Part shown: positions 26,662 to 35,212 of the stretch, one piece after another
How positions within the stretch are numbered: position 1 is the stretch's first letter
How the letters are laid out: each line of letters starts with the position of its first letter
Assembly: GCF_014145615.1 (NCBI RefSeq)
Contig: NZ_JACIVH010000034.1
Location: 1 to 60,532 of the forward strand
Length of the DNA: 60,532 nt
Origin: Limosilactobacillus balticus
GTDB lineage: Bacteria > Bacillota > Bacilli > Lactobacillales > Lactobacillaceae
Direction of reading: 5' to 3'
Made by a program: the position numbers and the translations under genes
Notes under the pieces: model-generated
Databases searched by the model: none
The model's input: only the letters and a program-made list of their open reading frames with translations
Told to the model about the DNA's origin: nothing

Positions 26662-26903
26662 AACTCTTCACCTTCTGAATCATGGCTATTCCAACCTTGC
26701 AAATCAGTTGGTATTTCGTATTTACGATGCCATCCCTTAAAAAGTTCAGCCATGGTTTCAGGTACTTTTCTAGTTGGTGTTAATTTCAATGAACCATCAG
26801 ATTCTTTACTAAATCGATATTCTGTACCGGGCTCAACTCCTAGCGACTTAGGGATTGTTACTACCACTGCTTTTCCTTGAATTCTAGCTTTTGTAGTATC
26901 CAT
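26655..26903 (-). CDS. mazE: MazE-type antitoxin
   Basis: 82 aa from the ATG at 26903 (AGGATG upstream); longer in-frame sequence to 27002 is unlikely to be translated. The N-terminal AbrB-like swapped-hairpin domain (KARIQGKAVVVTIPKSLGVEPG) binds DNA, and the acidic C-terminus (EIPTDLQGWNSHDSEGEEL) would wrap the toxin. It remains intact although the partner toxin is truncated. Confidence 0.8.
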   Translation of the reverse strand: MDTTKARIQGKAVVVTIPKSLGVEPGTEYRFSKESDGSLKLTPTRKVPETMAELFKGWHRKYEIPTDLQGWNSHDSEGEELC

Positions 26904-27139
26904 ATACTCACATCCTATCATCAACTTTCTTTTATTATGCCATTTGTAATTAAAAAAGTAATTACATTGACATAAATAGCTCATGTCCCAGGCGAGACAC
27001 AAGCTATTTAGTAAAATTATTCTTTTCTCATCAGTACTTTTTGACGAAGAGCTAAAAGAACTGTCACGAATGGGAACTCTAGCTAGATCAATTTAAAAGG
27101 TAAAAATTCATATTTGTGTATTATATACAAAAATTGCAA

Positions 27140-28585
27140 CTATAATAATAAAGTTAATCGTTCTAATCGTTTCAATAGATCATTATAAGTCATAATATCA
27201 ACAATATTATTATATTGACGTCTAATTAAATCGAAATCCCTTTGTTCTTGTGAGGTAAATTCACAATTGCCAATTAATAAAAGTCCTCTTGGGTTTATAA
27301 ATTTTAATGAAAAAGGTAATTCTTTACCCGTCTCCTTCTCAATTTTATTTTTATATTCTCTTGAAAACTTTTCCTCATCTTTTTTTCCTAAATGATGGAT
27401 ATAATATATGTATTTTTGAATTTGTAAAATACCTCCACTTAATTCTCTTGCAGGAATATAATTATTACGATATTGCGTCTTCATAATTAATTTTTCTTTT
27501 TTAAAGGGGCATTTAACTTCTAATAAGTCTATATTACCTGTAGTACTAATTAAAGCATGATCAAGTTTTCTGTATGTTATTTTAGTATCTTTAGAATATC
27601 TCTCTGGAATAACAGCTTCTCGTACTACCCCAATATATTGCGGATAAATTATTGGTAATATTTTTAAAACTTGCTCTTGCCAAAATGATTCATCATGCGC
27701 ATATTGTTCACTTTTTAAGGCTGATTTAATAATTTCAAAACTTTCTATTAAATTATCTTTTATTCTTGAATTAATACTCTTAGTTCCCGCCAGTACAAAT
27801 GCTCTATTACTTTCATTAGACTTATTAGGTCTCTTATTAAACATTAATGAAGTTTTATTTTGCAATATCCTATTTTTAGAATTAATAAATATTTGATTAT
27901 AGTCTTTCCTTATAAAAGCATTCTCTATTTTGTCAGCAATTATTTTGTCACCATAATGTTCTAGCACAGTTGTTGTTGGAAACTTATCCAGGAGGTTATT
28001 AAACTCGCTAAACCTAATATAGCCATTATTTTTATCAAATCTACTACCATTAAATATTGACTGATTTCCATCAATTAAATCATCATCTAATAATACGAGT
28101 TTTTTTACATCTATAACTTCACAAATCTTCTTAAAAATTGATGTTCTTTTTTCATATCCAGCTCCAAAATAATTTATATTAAAGTTTAGTATTGGTTTAT
28201 CATTTTTCTGAAAAATAAACACATTATTTTCAATACATAACTTTCGCCCAGGAATATAATATATTCTTATCCCTTTGGTTTCCTTAATTCTAATAAATTT
28301 AAATACTATTCTTTCTTCATTAGATTGTGCTTCTAATATATCTTTTTGTTCTAAGCAAAAAATCCTTTTGAAATAGTATTCAAAGTCAGGAGTTATATGA
28401 GGAAATAAACCTACAATGTTATCAGGCAATTCTTTTGAACTTATAAACTTTCTTAGAGTACCATCATTATCAAAGTCTATCCCTAAATATGCTTTCATTC
28501 GCTCATTTTCAGCAATAGTTGGTGACGAGTAATATAATAATATTTCCTTATTATCCTTGCTTAATTTAAATTCTACTGTTTTCAT
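27140..28585 (-). CDS. sduA: Shedu anti-phage nuclease (DUF4263)
   Basis: 481 aa. The C-terminal third fits the Shedu family: KLDHALIS, LLEVKCP and GGILQIQKYIYYI contain the PD-(D/E)xK residues D342, E356 and K358 and the conserved glutamines near 388-390. LLLIGN and a final NIVDIMTYNDLLKRLERL close the domain as in other members. The N-terminal ~300 residues are the variable sensor region. Shedu is a single-gene defence in which a DNA nuclease responds to infection. It lies 87 bp after the CBASS genes on the same strand and may share their transcript. AT-rich. Confidence 0.82.
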   Translation of the reverse strand: MKTVEFKLSKDNKEILLYYSSPTIAENERMKAYLGIDFDNDGTLRKFISSKELPDNIVGLFPHITPDFEYYFKRIFCLEQKDILEAQSNEERIVFKFIRIKETKGIRIYYIPGRKLCIENNVFIFQKNDKPILNFNINYFGAGYEKRTSIFKKICEVIDVKKLVLLDDDLIDGNQSIFNGSRFDKNNGYIRFSEFNNLLDKFPTTTVLEHYGDKIIADKIENAFIRKDYNQIFINSKNRILQNKTSLMFNKRPNKSNESNRAFVLAGTKSINSRIKDNLIESFEIIKSALKSEQYAHDESFWQEQVLKILPIIYPQYIGVVREAVIPERYSKDTKITYRKLDHALISTTGNIDLLEVKCPFKKEKLIMKTQYRNNYIPARELSGGILQIQKYIYYIHHLGKKDEEKFSREYKNKIEKETGKELPFSLKFINPRGLLLIGNCEFTSQEQRDFDLIRRQYNNIVDIMTYNDLLKRLERLTLLL

Positions 28586-28672
28586 AGTTTATCTCTCATA
28601 TTCGGTATCGCATCATTATTACTCTAATTAATTTTTAAGTAAAATTCATTTTTTATTTGCATTTCTATTTAA

Positions 28673-29548
28673 TCAAAAAATTTTATGAGGTTTACTAAAA
28701 TAAAAATTATTTTTACGCGGATTTTCATAAACATATAGGTGTTTTAATGGATTCCGCCCAGCATCTTCAAATGATTCTCTCATTATTTCTGTAATATGTT
28801 TTGGATTTGTATTAGCTAAAATATTTATTGTTGTAACACCATTATTCATTCCCTCCTTTATTAAAGATATACACTCTTGAACTAACTTAGTATTATATCC
28901 TCTTTGACCCTTATTCTTTTCTCCATTAACCATAGTTTGTATCAAAGCATAATTATGGTTCTTTATAAAGGACGGTAGTTTTTCTATAATTATAGGATAT
29001 GTATCAGATATAATAATAGATAGTATTTTCCCATGTTTACTAGACTTCTCTACAATTACCGATGTATTTTCATCTACGTTACATACTTCTGGGATACTCA
29101 ATTTCACTCTATTCCAATTATTATAAAGATAGTCCATATATTGCCAAGTGGGAATACTTTTTGCACTTCCATTGACATTCTTGTCTGACCATCTGACAAC
29201 AACTGCAAATTTAATCATCCATGTAGGAACTAAAAAATACTTATTTGAAGGCAATAATTCAGGACAAAACCTCGAAAATATACTTTTAACATAAAATAAA
29301 AATAAGAAAGAAAAGATAATCACTGCCTCTAACACTTTTAACACCCATGGAATTACTTTAATTGCACTTACTAATCCTTCAACACCTATCCAGCTATCTA
29401 CTATCTTTATTATTAAATTCTGAGGCAAAAATTTAACAATAATCATTGTTAATATAAATGGAATAAGGATAGGTATGATTATGTTAACACTCAAGAATCG
29501 AACTGCATTAACCTCACCTTTAATCTTTTTATTTTGGATGTTCACCAT
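28673..29548 (-). CDS. two-TM protein, probable CBASS effector
   Basis: 291 aa. Two long hydrophobic segments (about residues 18-42 and 65-90) are followed by a soluble cytoplasmic domain of about 190 residues (VIVEKSSKHGKILSIIISD; TTINILANTNPKHITEIM). CBASS operons often end in a small 2TM or 4TM effector that disrupts the membrane after binding a cyclic nucleotide. The soluble part would be the sensor here, but I do not recognise its fold. The ATG overlaps the E2-like gene by 20 bp with no strong Shine-Dalgarno, suggesting translational coupling. Confidence 0.6.
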   Translation of the reverse strand: MVNIQNKKIKGEVNAVRFLSVNIIIPILIPFILTMIIVKFLPQNLIIKIVDSWIGVEGLVSAIKVIPWVLKVLEAVIIFSFLFLFYVKSIFSRFCPELLPSNKYFLVPTWMIKFAVVVRWSDKNVNGSAKSIPTWQYMDYLYNNWNRVKLSIPEVCNVDENTSVIVEKSSKHGKILSIIISDTYPIIIEKLPSFIKNHNYALIQTMVNGEKNKGQRGYNTKLVQECISLIKEGMNNGVTTINILANTNPKHITEIMRESFEDAGRNPLKHLYVYENPRKNNFYFSKPHKIF

Positions 29549-29996
29549 TACCGTACCACTTCCCTGTAATTAAAAATAATTCATAAAAATGCAACCATTC
29601 TTTTGTCCAAGCTATTATTGTATCTTCCAATTCATCTCCAAAATTAAATTGTCGCCACGTCAATGTATTTCTAAAAAGGCATAATGTAATATAGTGTTTT
29701 TTCTCACTTGATTCACTTATAAATATGTGAGGTATATCTCTTAAACTCACTTTGTCGAAAGATAAATCGTGTACCCTAACCGAGATTGACTGATCATTCG
29801 CAATGAATTCAACTTTATATAATGAACTATTACTATCCGCTTTTATACGTCCATATATGTGAAAAGTACCGTTTGCCTTTATGCAATTCTTTGGGTTTGG
29901 AAATTGCTTATTTAATTGATAATAGTATTTCCACATTATGGGATTATTGGCTCTTTTATTCACCCCAAAACGTATGTGGTTTAGCCTTCTTGCCAT
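29529..29996 (-). CDS. E2-like conjugating protein of short type II CBASS
   Basis: 155 aa from ATG 29996 (GAGGAGG six bases upstream). The order KKHYITLCLFRNTLTW, then IIAWTKEWLHFYELFLITGKW, then GNGEHP is typical of E2-only CBASS proteins. C106 in TLCLF is the probable thioester cysteine. In such systems, which lack E1 and JAB genes, the E2-like protein acts on the C-terminus of the CD-NTase and primes it. It overlaps the CD-NTase gene by 41 bp, as expected of partners made together. Confidence 0.75.
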   Translation of the reverse strand: MARRLNHIRFGVNKRANNPIMWKYYYQLNKQFPNPKNCIKANGTFHIYGRIKADSNSSLYKVEFIANDQSISVRVHDLSFDKVSLRDIPHIFISESSEKKHYITLCLFRNTLTWRQFNFGDELEDTIIAWTKEWLHFYELFLITGKWYGNGEHPK

Positions 29997-31065
29997 TATC
30001 ATCCTCCTCAAATACTCCATTTTTACTTAAATATACATTCCCTGATTTTTGTAATTTTTGAGATCGATTTCCTAAAGAGTTATATACTTCTGCAACACTA
30101 TCACCAAAAGTTAAAGTTAAGCTTTTGGCTAATTCTAGACGTGGTGCATCATTAACTGCACTAAATTCTTTCTCTACTGCATCTAACCATTCAAAAAATG
30201 CTGTTTCTCTCTCGGGATGTTCTTCCCACTTATCAGTAAAGTCTTCATCCTTATTAATAGGATTGAAGATATGGGGAATGCCTAATTCATCATAGTCTAT
30301 TTGATTTCTTAACTCTTTAACAACTTCCGCTAAAGCAGTAGATAAATCATTCTGTCCTGCATACGCTTTCCCAGCAAGAATAGTGATAATCATAGAAATT
30401 GGCTTCACTTCATTATCCCTATTCTCAAACATTTTATTTCGATGATATTTTAATAATTGGACTACTTGTTGCAGTATTGTATATTCTTGATAATCTTCTG
30501 GTTCCTCAACATCTCCAAAGATAGATCTTTTTTCTATAACGGTTTGATAGATATTCTTTCCTCTTTCTATGAACCAATCCTTAAACTTAAAAGGACTACT
30601 ATTACGGAATTCATATTGATTATTTGAAACCTTATTGGTGATCATGACATCAGTATCTTCATCAGAAAAAATACCATCTAAAACAGGAACCACGTCTACA
30701 TGAGACCCTTCGTAATCAATGGTCCAAGCTCTTTTCTTTTCCGGTAACAATTTTTCCGAATAGCGTTTACTTTGTTTAAGAACTTCACCAATTGTTTCTT
30801 TTATGTACTGTGGATCATTCTTATTTTCAAAAATAGCAACTAAGTCAATATCATAATCATCTTCTGATCCATTAAGGGGACGAATCGCTGTTCCCAAATT
30901 ATAAGATCCTTGTGGTTTTACGTTTACATCTCCTTCTATTAGGTCACTCTCAGTTACTAGACTACCGATTGCTTTATAATGTTGCTTTACTGCTTTTTTT
31001 GCTGTATCAGATAAACTAATTTTTTTACATAGTTCTCGCAACACATATGATTGTTCCTTTAACAT
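29956..31065 (-). CDS. CD-NTase (SMODS) cyclic-oligonucleotide synthase of CBASS
   Basis: 369 aa from ATG 31065 (GGAGA upstream); sequence up to 31089 is in frame but lacks a good signal. Nucleotidyltransferase core: GSYNLGT at 53-59, the metal pair DYDID (D72, D74) and the third acid HVDVVPV (D123). Phage-triggered synthesis of a cyclic di- or trinucleotide is the known role. The C-terminus ends FWGE, so the glycine expected as the E2 target is penultimate rather than last. It follows the IetS-like protease gene by 43 bp on the same strand. Confidence 0.9.
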   Translation of the reverse strand: MLKEQSYVLRELCKKISLSDTAKKAVKQHYKAIGSLVTESDLIEGDVNVKPQGSYNLGTAIRPLNGSEDDYDIDLVAIFENKNDPQYIKETIGEVLKQSKRYSEKLLPEKKRAWTIDYEGSHVDVVPVLDGIFSDEDTDVMITNKVSNNQYEFRNSSPFKFKDWFIERGKNIYQTVIEKRSIFGDVEEPEDYQEYTILQQVVQLLKYHRNKMFENRDNEVKPISMIITILAGKAYAGQNDLSTALAEVVKELRNQIDYDELGIPHIFNPINKDEDFTDKWEEHPERETAFFEWLDAVEKEFSAVNDAPRLELAKSLTLTFGDSVAEVYNSLGNRSQKLQKSGNVYLSKNGVFEEDDNGKKAKPHTFWGE

Positions 31066-31108
31066 TATTATCTCCTTTTTAAATTTCACTAATTATACAA
31101 TTAATCTC

Positions 31109-33343
31109 TTATTCCCACTCAATATCCTGCTCAGCCTGATTGTATACATTAATACGTTCTTGAACATCAATCTTAGATACAATCCAGCCACGGAGGTTAA
31201 GACGTTGAATAAAGTCATCAATTCTATTTTCACCATTCATTTCCTTCAACGTTACAACAATACCGAATGGAATATTTTTCCTATTATTATGGCCTAGCCT
31301 ATCTTTAGACTTTACATTGATCCCCCACATTGGGTTTTTATAGACTTTTTTAGGACGTGCTGAAGCTTTTACGGTTTGGTTAATATGCTTAACCGTGTCC
31401 CATTTTCTAAAGTTATTACGCGCATCTTCTTCACTTATGTGAGTATCTGTTAAATCAGATTGATGATTTTCATTGATAGAGTCAACATTTCCATTATCTT
31501 TGATTCGACCTAGATATAAGTCTAGCTCCGTATTAGTGTAATCAACCCCTTGAGCTCGAGTACATTTAGAAAAATAACACATGGTTGCTCTTGCAAAGAA
31601 AGGGTATTTATTATCTTTATCAGTTGGAATCGGCAAATTATAGTTATATGTATTCCATTTATCGGAAATACCCTGGATAACAAAACGTATTTCATCATTT
31701 TGAGTTTCAAGAATATCTTTTATGTTTCTCGGAACAATACCATTACCAATATAATTATGGTTTTTTGGTAAAACTCCCCAACCATAAGCGGAGTCAATTA
31801 TCAATGCTTTGGCTACTTCCCTACTCAATCCTATTACCTCAATAAGATAAGCTAACTTTCGTGTAATCCAAGCAGCAGAAAATGATGTCCCTCTATCATC
31901 AATTTGGCCATAACTATCTACTACTTTCATATAGCCATTTGTATCACCGCCAAAGCAACTAATATCCGGCTTAATAAAGAATGATAAAACTCCACCTTTC
32001 CTTGAATAAGAGGGTACGTTATTATCTTTATCTACAGCTCCTACTACAATTGAGTTAATTGAATCTGCTGGTGCACCGATCCGTTTATTCTCGCTTTCAT
32101 CGGCTCTTTTGTTTGTTGCACTCACAACAAAAATAACATTATATTCAACTTGGAGTTTATCTAAGGCAGCTCCTTCTGCCGAAATAAAATTCTTGTTAAC
32201 CTCTGTCTCTGATCCTAATGATATATTCCAGACTTTAATATCCTGATTTTCTCGTATAATACTTTCAATCTTCTTTATTAAAGTGAACGAACTTGTTCGA
32301 CTACTTGATAAAGCAACACCAAAATGTTTAATCCTAAAACGACCGCACCCATCATCTAATTCAGGATTCAGACTGGGGCCATCAACAATAATAGAATCAA
32401 CACAAGTACCATGATTCCCATCAGAAGTTTCTCGGGGAATATTCGGATCAATGCGATCTTCATAGTCAACCCAATCAGAAAAATAAACATTTGTATCAAA
32501 AGGTGTATCGATTACTCCAACAACTGGTTCAGTTGTTGGAGCCGGGACTGTCTTATTTTGGAATGAATCCTTTATTCCAAAATCTGCTGAGGTGTACTTC
32601 GATAAATCATCAGCTGACATAGCTGTTAAGTAAGGTGCCCGTTCGTCTAAAAGCTTTAAATCATTTTCTGAAAGCCTAACTGTCTGTTCATCAAGCATTT
32701 GGTCATTGTTAATATTAATGCCGATATTTTTTAATACATGTTTAATTTCTCTACCAGTATTGTAGAAAGTGACTATCCTATAGTCACTGCCACTAACGGT
32801 GCTCTCATCTATATCAAATTTCTCAACAAACCATGCATCCACAATAATCTTTTTGAACATCGTTCTGGAAATATCAAAACTGTTAAAATCTAACTTATTA
32901 ATAGTTTTATCATCGTTAAAAGTTTTATAATCAATTTCGTTGCCAAATTGATTTTCAAGTATATTTATAGCATTAGAAGCATGTTTAATAGAATCCTGCA
33001 CATCCTCCGCATTTACATTGTATGTAATTATATGGCGATCTTTTCCTTTATTATCTGGTCCAAATTTTGCCCCCACTATCTTTTCATTTGAAGCCTTTGA
33101 TTTACTGAAAAAGCCGGATATCCTATTCGACTTAGCAGCAATCTTTATGTAGAATACGCTAATTAGCATACCCGGAATTTCCTTATGTTTTTTCCAGTAT
33201 TGCTCCATCCGTTGCAAATCATAGATTAATTTCTGGAGTTTTTTAGATGAAACTTTTGCCCCATTTGGAAGTTTGGGAGACCCCGGACGACTCCTATTAG
33301 AAATATGATCGAATTTTCCTTTTATACTTAATATTTCATTCAT
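31109..33343 (-). CDS. subtilisin-like serine protease, IetS-like
   Basis: 744 aa. S8-family triad: D279 (GVIDTPFD), H311 (DGNHGT), S487 (GTSFSAA), with the oxyanion Asn in VVSATNKR. There is no signal peptide, so it works in the cytoplasm. The first ~270 residues and the last ~200 are unassigned; the last part may sense or bind a partner. A cytoplasmic S8 protease encoded 3 bp after an AAA+ ATPase is the IetAS arrangement, reported as an anti-phage system (IetA ATPase, IetS protease). GGAG precedes the ATG. Confidence 0.8.
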   Translation of the reverse strand: MNEILSIKGKFDHISNRSRPGSPKLPNGAKVSSKKLQKLIYDLQRMEQYWKKHKEIPGMLISVFYIKIAAKSNRISGFFSKSKASNEKIVGAKFGPDNKGKDRHIITYNVNAEDVQDSIKHASNAINILENQFGNEIDYKTFNDDKTINKLDFNSFDISRTMFKKIIVDAWFVEKFDIDESTVSGSDYRIVTFYNTGREIKHVLKNIGININNDQMLDEQTVRLSENDLKLLDERAPYLTAMSADDLSKYTSADFGIKDSFQNKTVPAPTTEPVVGVIDTPFDTNVYFSDWVDYEDRIDPNIPRETSDGNHGTCVDSIIVDGPSLNPELDDGCGRFRIKHFGVALSSSRTSSFTLIKKIESIIRENQDIKVWNISLGSETEVNKNFISAEGAALDKLQVEYNVIFVVSATNKRADESENKRIGAPADSINSIVVGAVDKDNNVPSYSRKGGVLSFFIKPDISCFGGDTNGYMKVVDSYGQIDDRGTSFSAAWITRKLAYLIEVIGLSREVAKALIIDSAYGWGVLPKNHNYIGNGIVPRNIKDILETQNDEIRFVIQGISDKWNTYNYNLPIPTDKDNKYPFFARATMCYFSKCTRAQGVDYTNTELDLYLGRIKDNGNVDSINENHQSDLTDTHISEEDARNNFRKWDTVKHINQTVKASARPKKVYKNPMWGINVKSKDRLGHNNRKNIPFGIVVTLKEMNGENRIDDFIQRLNLRGWIVSKIDVQERINVYNQAEQDIEWE

Positions 33344-33346
33344 TCT

Positions 33347-34384
33347 TTATTTCTCCTTTAATTCCCGTGAAACTGTGCTTTTTGGAATATTAGTTAAAAT
33401 GCTAATCTCACGGATGGTAAATCCCCTCTCACGTAACGCACTTAGTTCCAGATTTTGAGTATTATTCAAATCTTTATAAAAGCGTGCTAAATAATCATAT
33501 GGATTTTGCGGATCACTAAATGCTAGTGAAACCTTAATAATATTCTTTAACTCTCCTGGATTAGGAATTTCTTTTGAAGTCTTCAAAATCTTTCGAAAGA
33601 GCTTAATATCTCGCCCTGCTCCAGGAAATTTTGATAGATCTTCATTTAGGATTGCCTCAGCTACGTCAATCAAATCTTCATTAGAGTAACGATCAAAATT
33701 TATCACTGCATCAAATCTTCTTCTAAAGGCCCGATCCAACTTACCATAAAGGTTAGTGGTAGCGATAATAATGGCTTCAGGATTTACATTATCTAATTCC
33801 TTTAATACGCTTGACGTTGCGCGTCCCATTTCTCGAACATCTCTATCATCTAATCTATCCAAGGCAAGAGAATCAATTTCATCAAAAAGGATAACTACTC
33901 GAGATAAATTAGGCATATGATTAATTTCATCAAAAACTAAAGCAATATTCTTAGCAGTTTGCCCTAACTTACTGTCAATTACTTTATTAAAATCAACAGT
34001 TAATAGTACTCGATTTAAGAGACGAGCGACTTGCTTTGCAGACTCTGTTTTACCTGTTCCTGGCGCACCTTCAAACAAAAATCTTCCAATGCCCATTTTA
34101 TGATTAATCGCATTAATAATCCCCTTTAAATCATCAGCAATTACTGAGGGCAGAGGTAAAGATGTGTTATCAAGTTTCACCTCTGTTAAATATTTCGTAT
34201 CATACTTAATTGATTGCGGGACTACCGTGTCAACATTAGTTATTTGCGCTGTAATATATGCAGCTAATTCTGAATCTCCCATTTCATTAAATTCAGAGGC
34301 TATTCGATTTGAAATAGCTCTAAACTCATTATCATTGTTGTTGTAATGGGCTTTAATTAAATTTACTACATCTTTCTTTTTCAT
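33347..34384 (-). CDS. AAA+ ATPase with C-terminal HTH, IetA-like
   Basis: About 345 aa. Walker A GAPGTGKTES (about residues 104-113), Walker B VVILFDEID, sensor-1 ATTN, and the arginine finger region FRRRFDAV mark an FtsH-like AAA+ module. The C-terminus RGFTIREISILTNIPKSTVS is a helix-turn-helix, which suggests DNA or operator binding in addition to driving the adjacent protease. The start is ATG 34384; the in-frame GTG at 34399 lies in the Shine-Dalgarno GGAGG. First gene of the defence operon. Confidence 0.8.
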   Translation of the reverse strand: MKKKDVVNLIKAHYNNNDNEFRAISNRIASEFNEMGDSELAAYITAQITNVDTVVPQSIKYDTKYLTEVKLDNTSLPLPSVIADDLKGIINAINHKMGIGRFLFEGAPGTGKTESAKQVARLLNRVLLTVDFNKVIDSKLGQTAKNIALVFDEINHMPNLSRVVILFDEIDSLALDRLDDRDVREMGRATSSVLKELDNVNPEAIIIATTNLYGKLDRAFRRRFDAVINFDRYSNEDLIDVAEAILNEDLSKFPGAGRDIKLFRKILKTSKEIPNPGELKNIIKVSLAFSDPQNPYDYLARFYKDLNNTQNLELSALRERGFTIREISILTNIPKSTVSRELKEK

Positions 34385-34403
34385 GTAAAATACCTCCACT
34401 TAA

Positions 34404-34432
34404 ATATTAATACCCATTGGGATATTTTTCAA
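34404..34432 (-). promoter_or_regulatory. defence-operon promoter with a dyad in its spacer
   Basis: TTGAAA (34427-34432) and TAATAT (34404-34409) are separated by exactly 17 bp. The spacer holds CCCAATGGG (34413-34421), a dyad placed where a repressor would block RNA polymerase. A related TTGGGTG half-site lies just upstream (about 34436-34442). The predicted transcript start is close to the Shine-Dalgarno, so the leader would be very short. Confidence 0.6.
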
Positions 34433-34712
34433 TCATTTGGGTGCTTTTTATAAATTAATCAATGACTATTAAACTCTTCTGTTAAAGAGCAAATAGTCAT
34501 TAGTATACATCTTCAAAGGATCAAATGGATTTTTATGCTGATTCTGTGACAATCCTAATAGACTATGGGCATCATTTCATTGAACAACTTACTACTTAAT
34601 ACACACATGAGTACCCAAAAATATCACCTAAACTATTTACGTATTTCATTAAATTGTTAAGCTTAATCTCACTTCACAGATAGACGTAATTAAATACGAC
34701 ATGTTGCACTTC

Positions 34713-34992
34713 TTAAACGTAAACTGTCAATAACAGTACGTATTGAAAAAATTGGGTCATGAGCTCCCGAAAATGGTAATTCATGACCCTATTATTTATA
34801 GCGTTCTGATTGTACTTTTTTGACCATGGCAAATAAGTCTCAAGTTCTTCGTCCTTGCGATTTGGTAAGCGTTCAAAAAGATACTTAAAGTAATTGTAGA
34901 TATTTAAATGGTTCTGGTTTGCAGTTGCCACTAAAGTAAAAAATGGTATTTACCTGAGCACCAATACTACCTTTTGCAAATAAGCTATTCTT
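34713..34992 (-). pseudogene. IS66-family transposase remnant (C-terminal end)
   Basis: In minus orientation KNSLFAKGSIGAQVNTIF continues, after a frameshift at a T-run near 34950, into ATANQNHLNIYNYFKYLF and YLPWSK, the conserved C-terminal end of IS66 TnpC. Only this end remains, with no start, no catalytic core and no visible terminal repeats. The rest of 34433-35212 contains no convincing gene; a 24-codon plus-strand ORF with AAAGGA upstream (34525-34599) is the only other coding-like stretch. Confidence 0.75.
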
Positions 34993-35212
34993 TCAAATAA
35001 TATTTGATGGTCGAATCGTAAGCAGTCCGTATTGACAGATGAAAAATTTTTGAATTGATCAAAAATCATAGTCCGGATTTTACTGTTAGAGAACCAAAAA
35101 TTAATAGTTAATTCCCAGCCTCACCATGAATATCCCTATCGCCACCAGCATTTTCGTTATTTTATATTAGATAGTGAATTTTCACCTGATTCTAGTATTA
35201 ATTATTTCCAAA

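Noticed and set aside
27140-34432. CRISPR array in the defence block
   Set aside because: No regularly spaced direct repeats were seen, and none of the genes is a cas gene.
34525-34599. 24-codon plus-strand ORF starting MDFYADSV with AAAGGA upstream
   Set aside because: Too short and without a membrane segment or known peptide family; only mentioned with the IS66 remnant.
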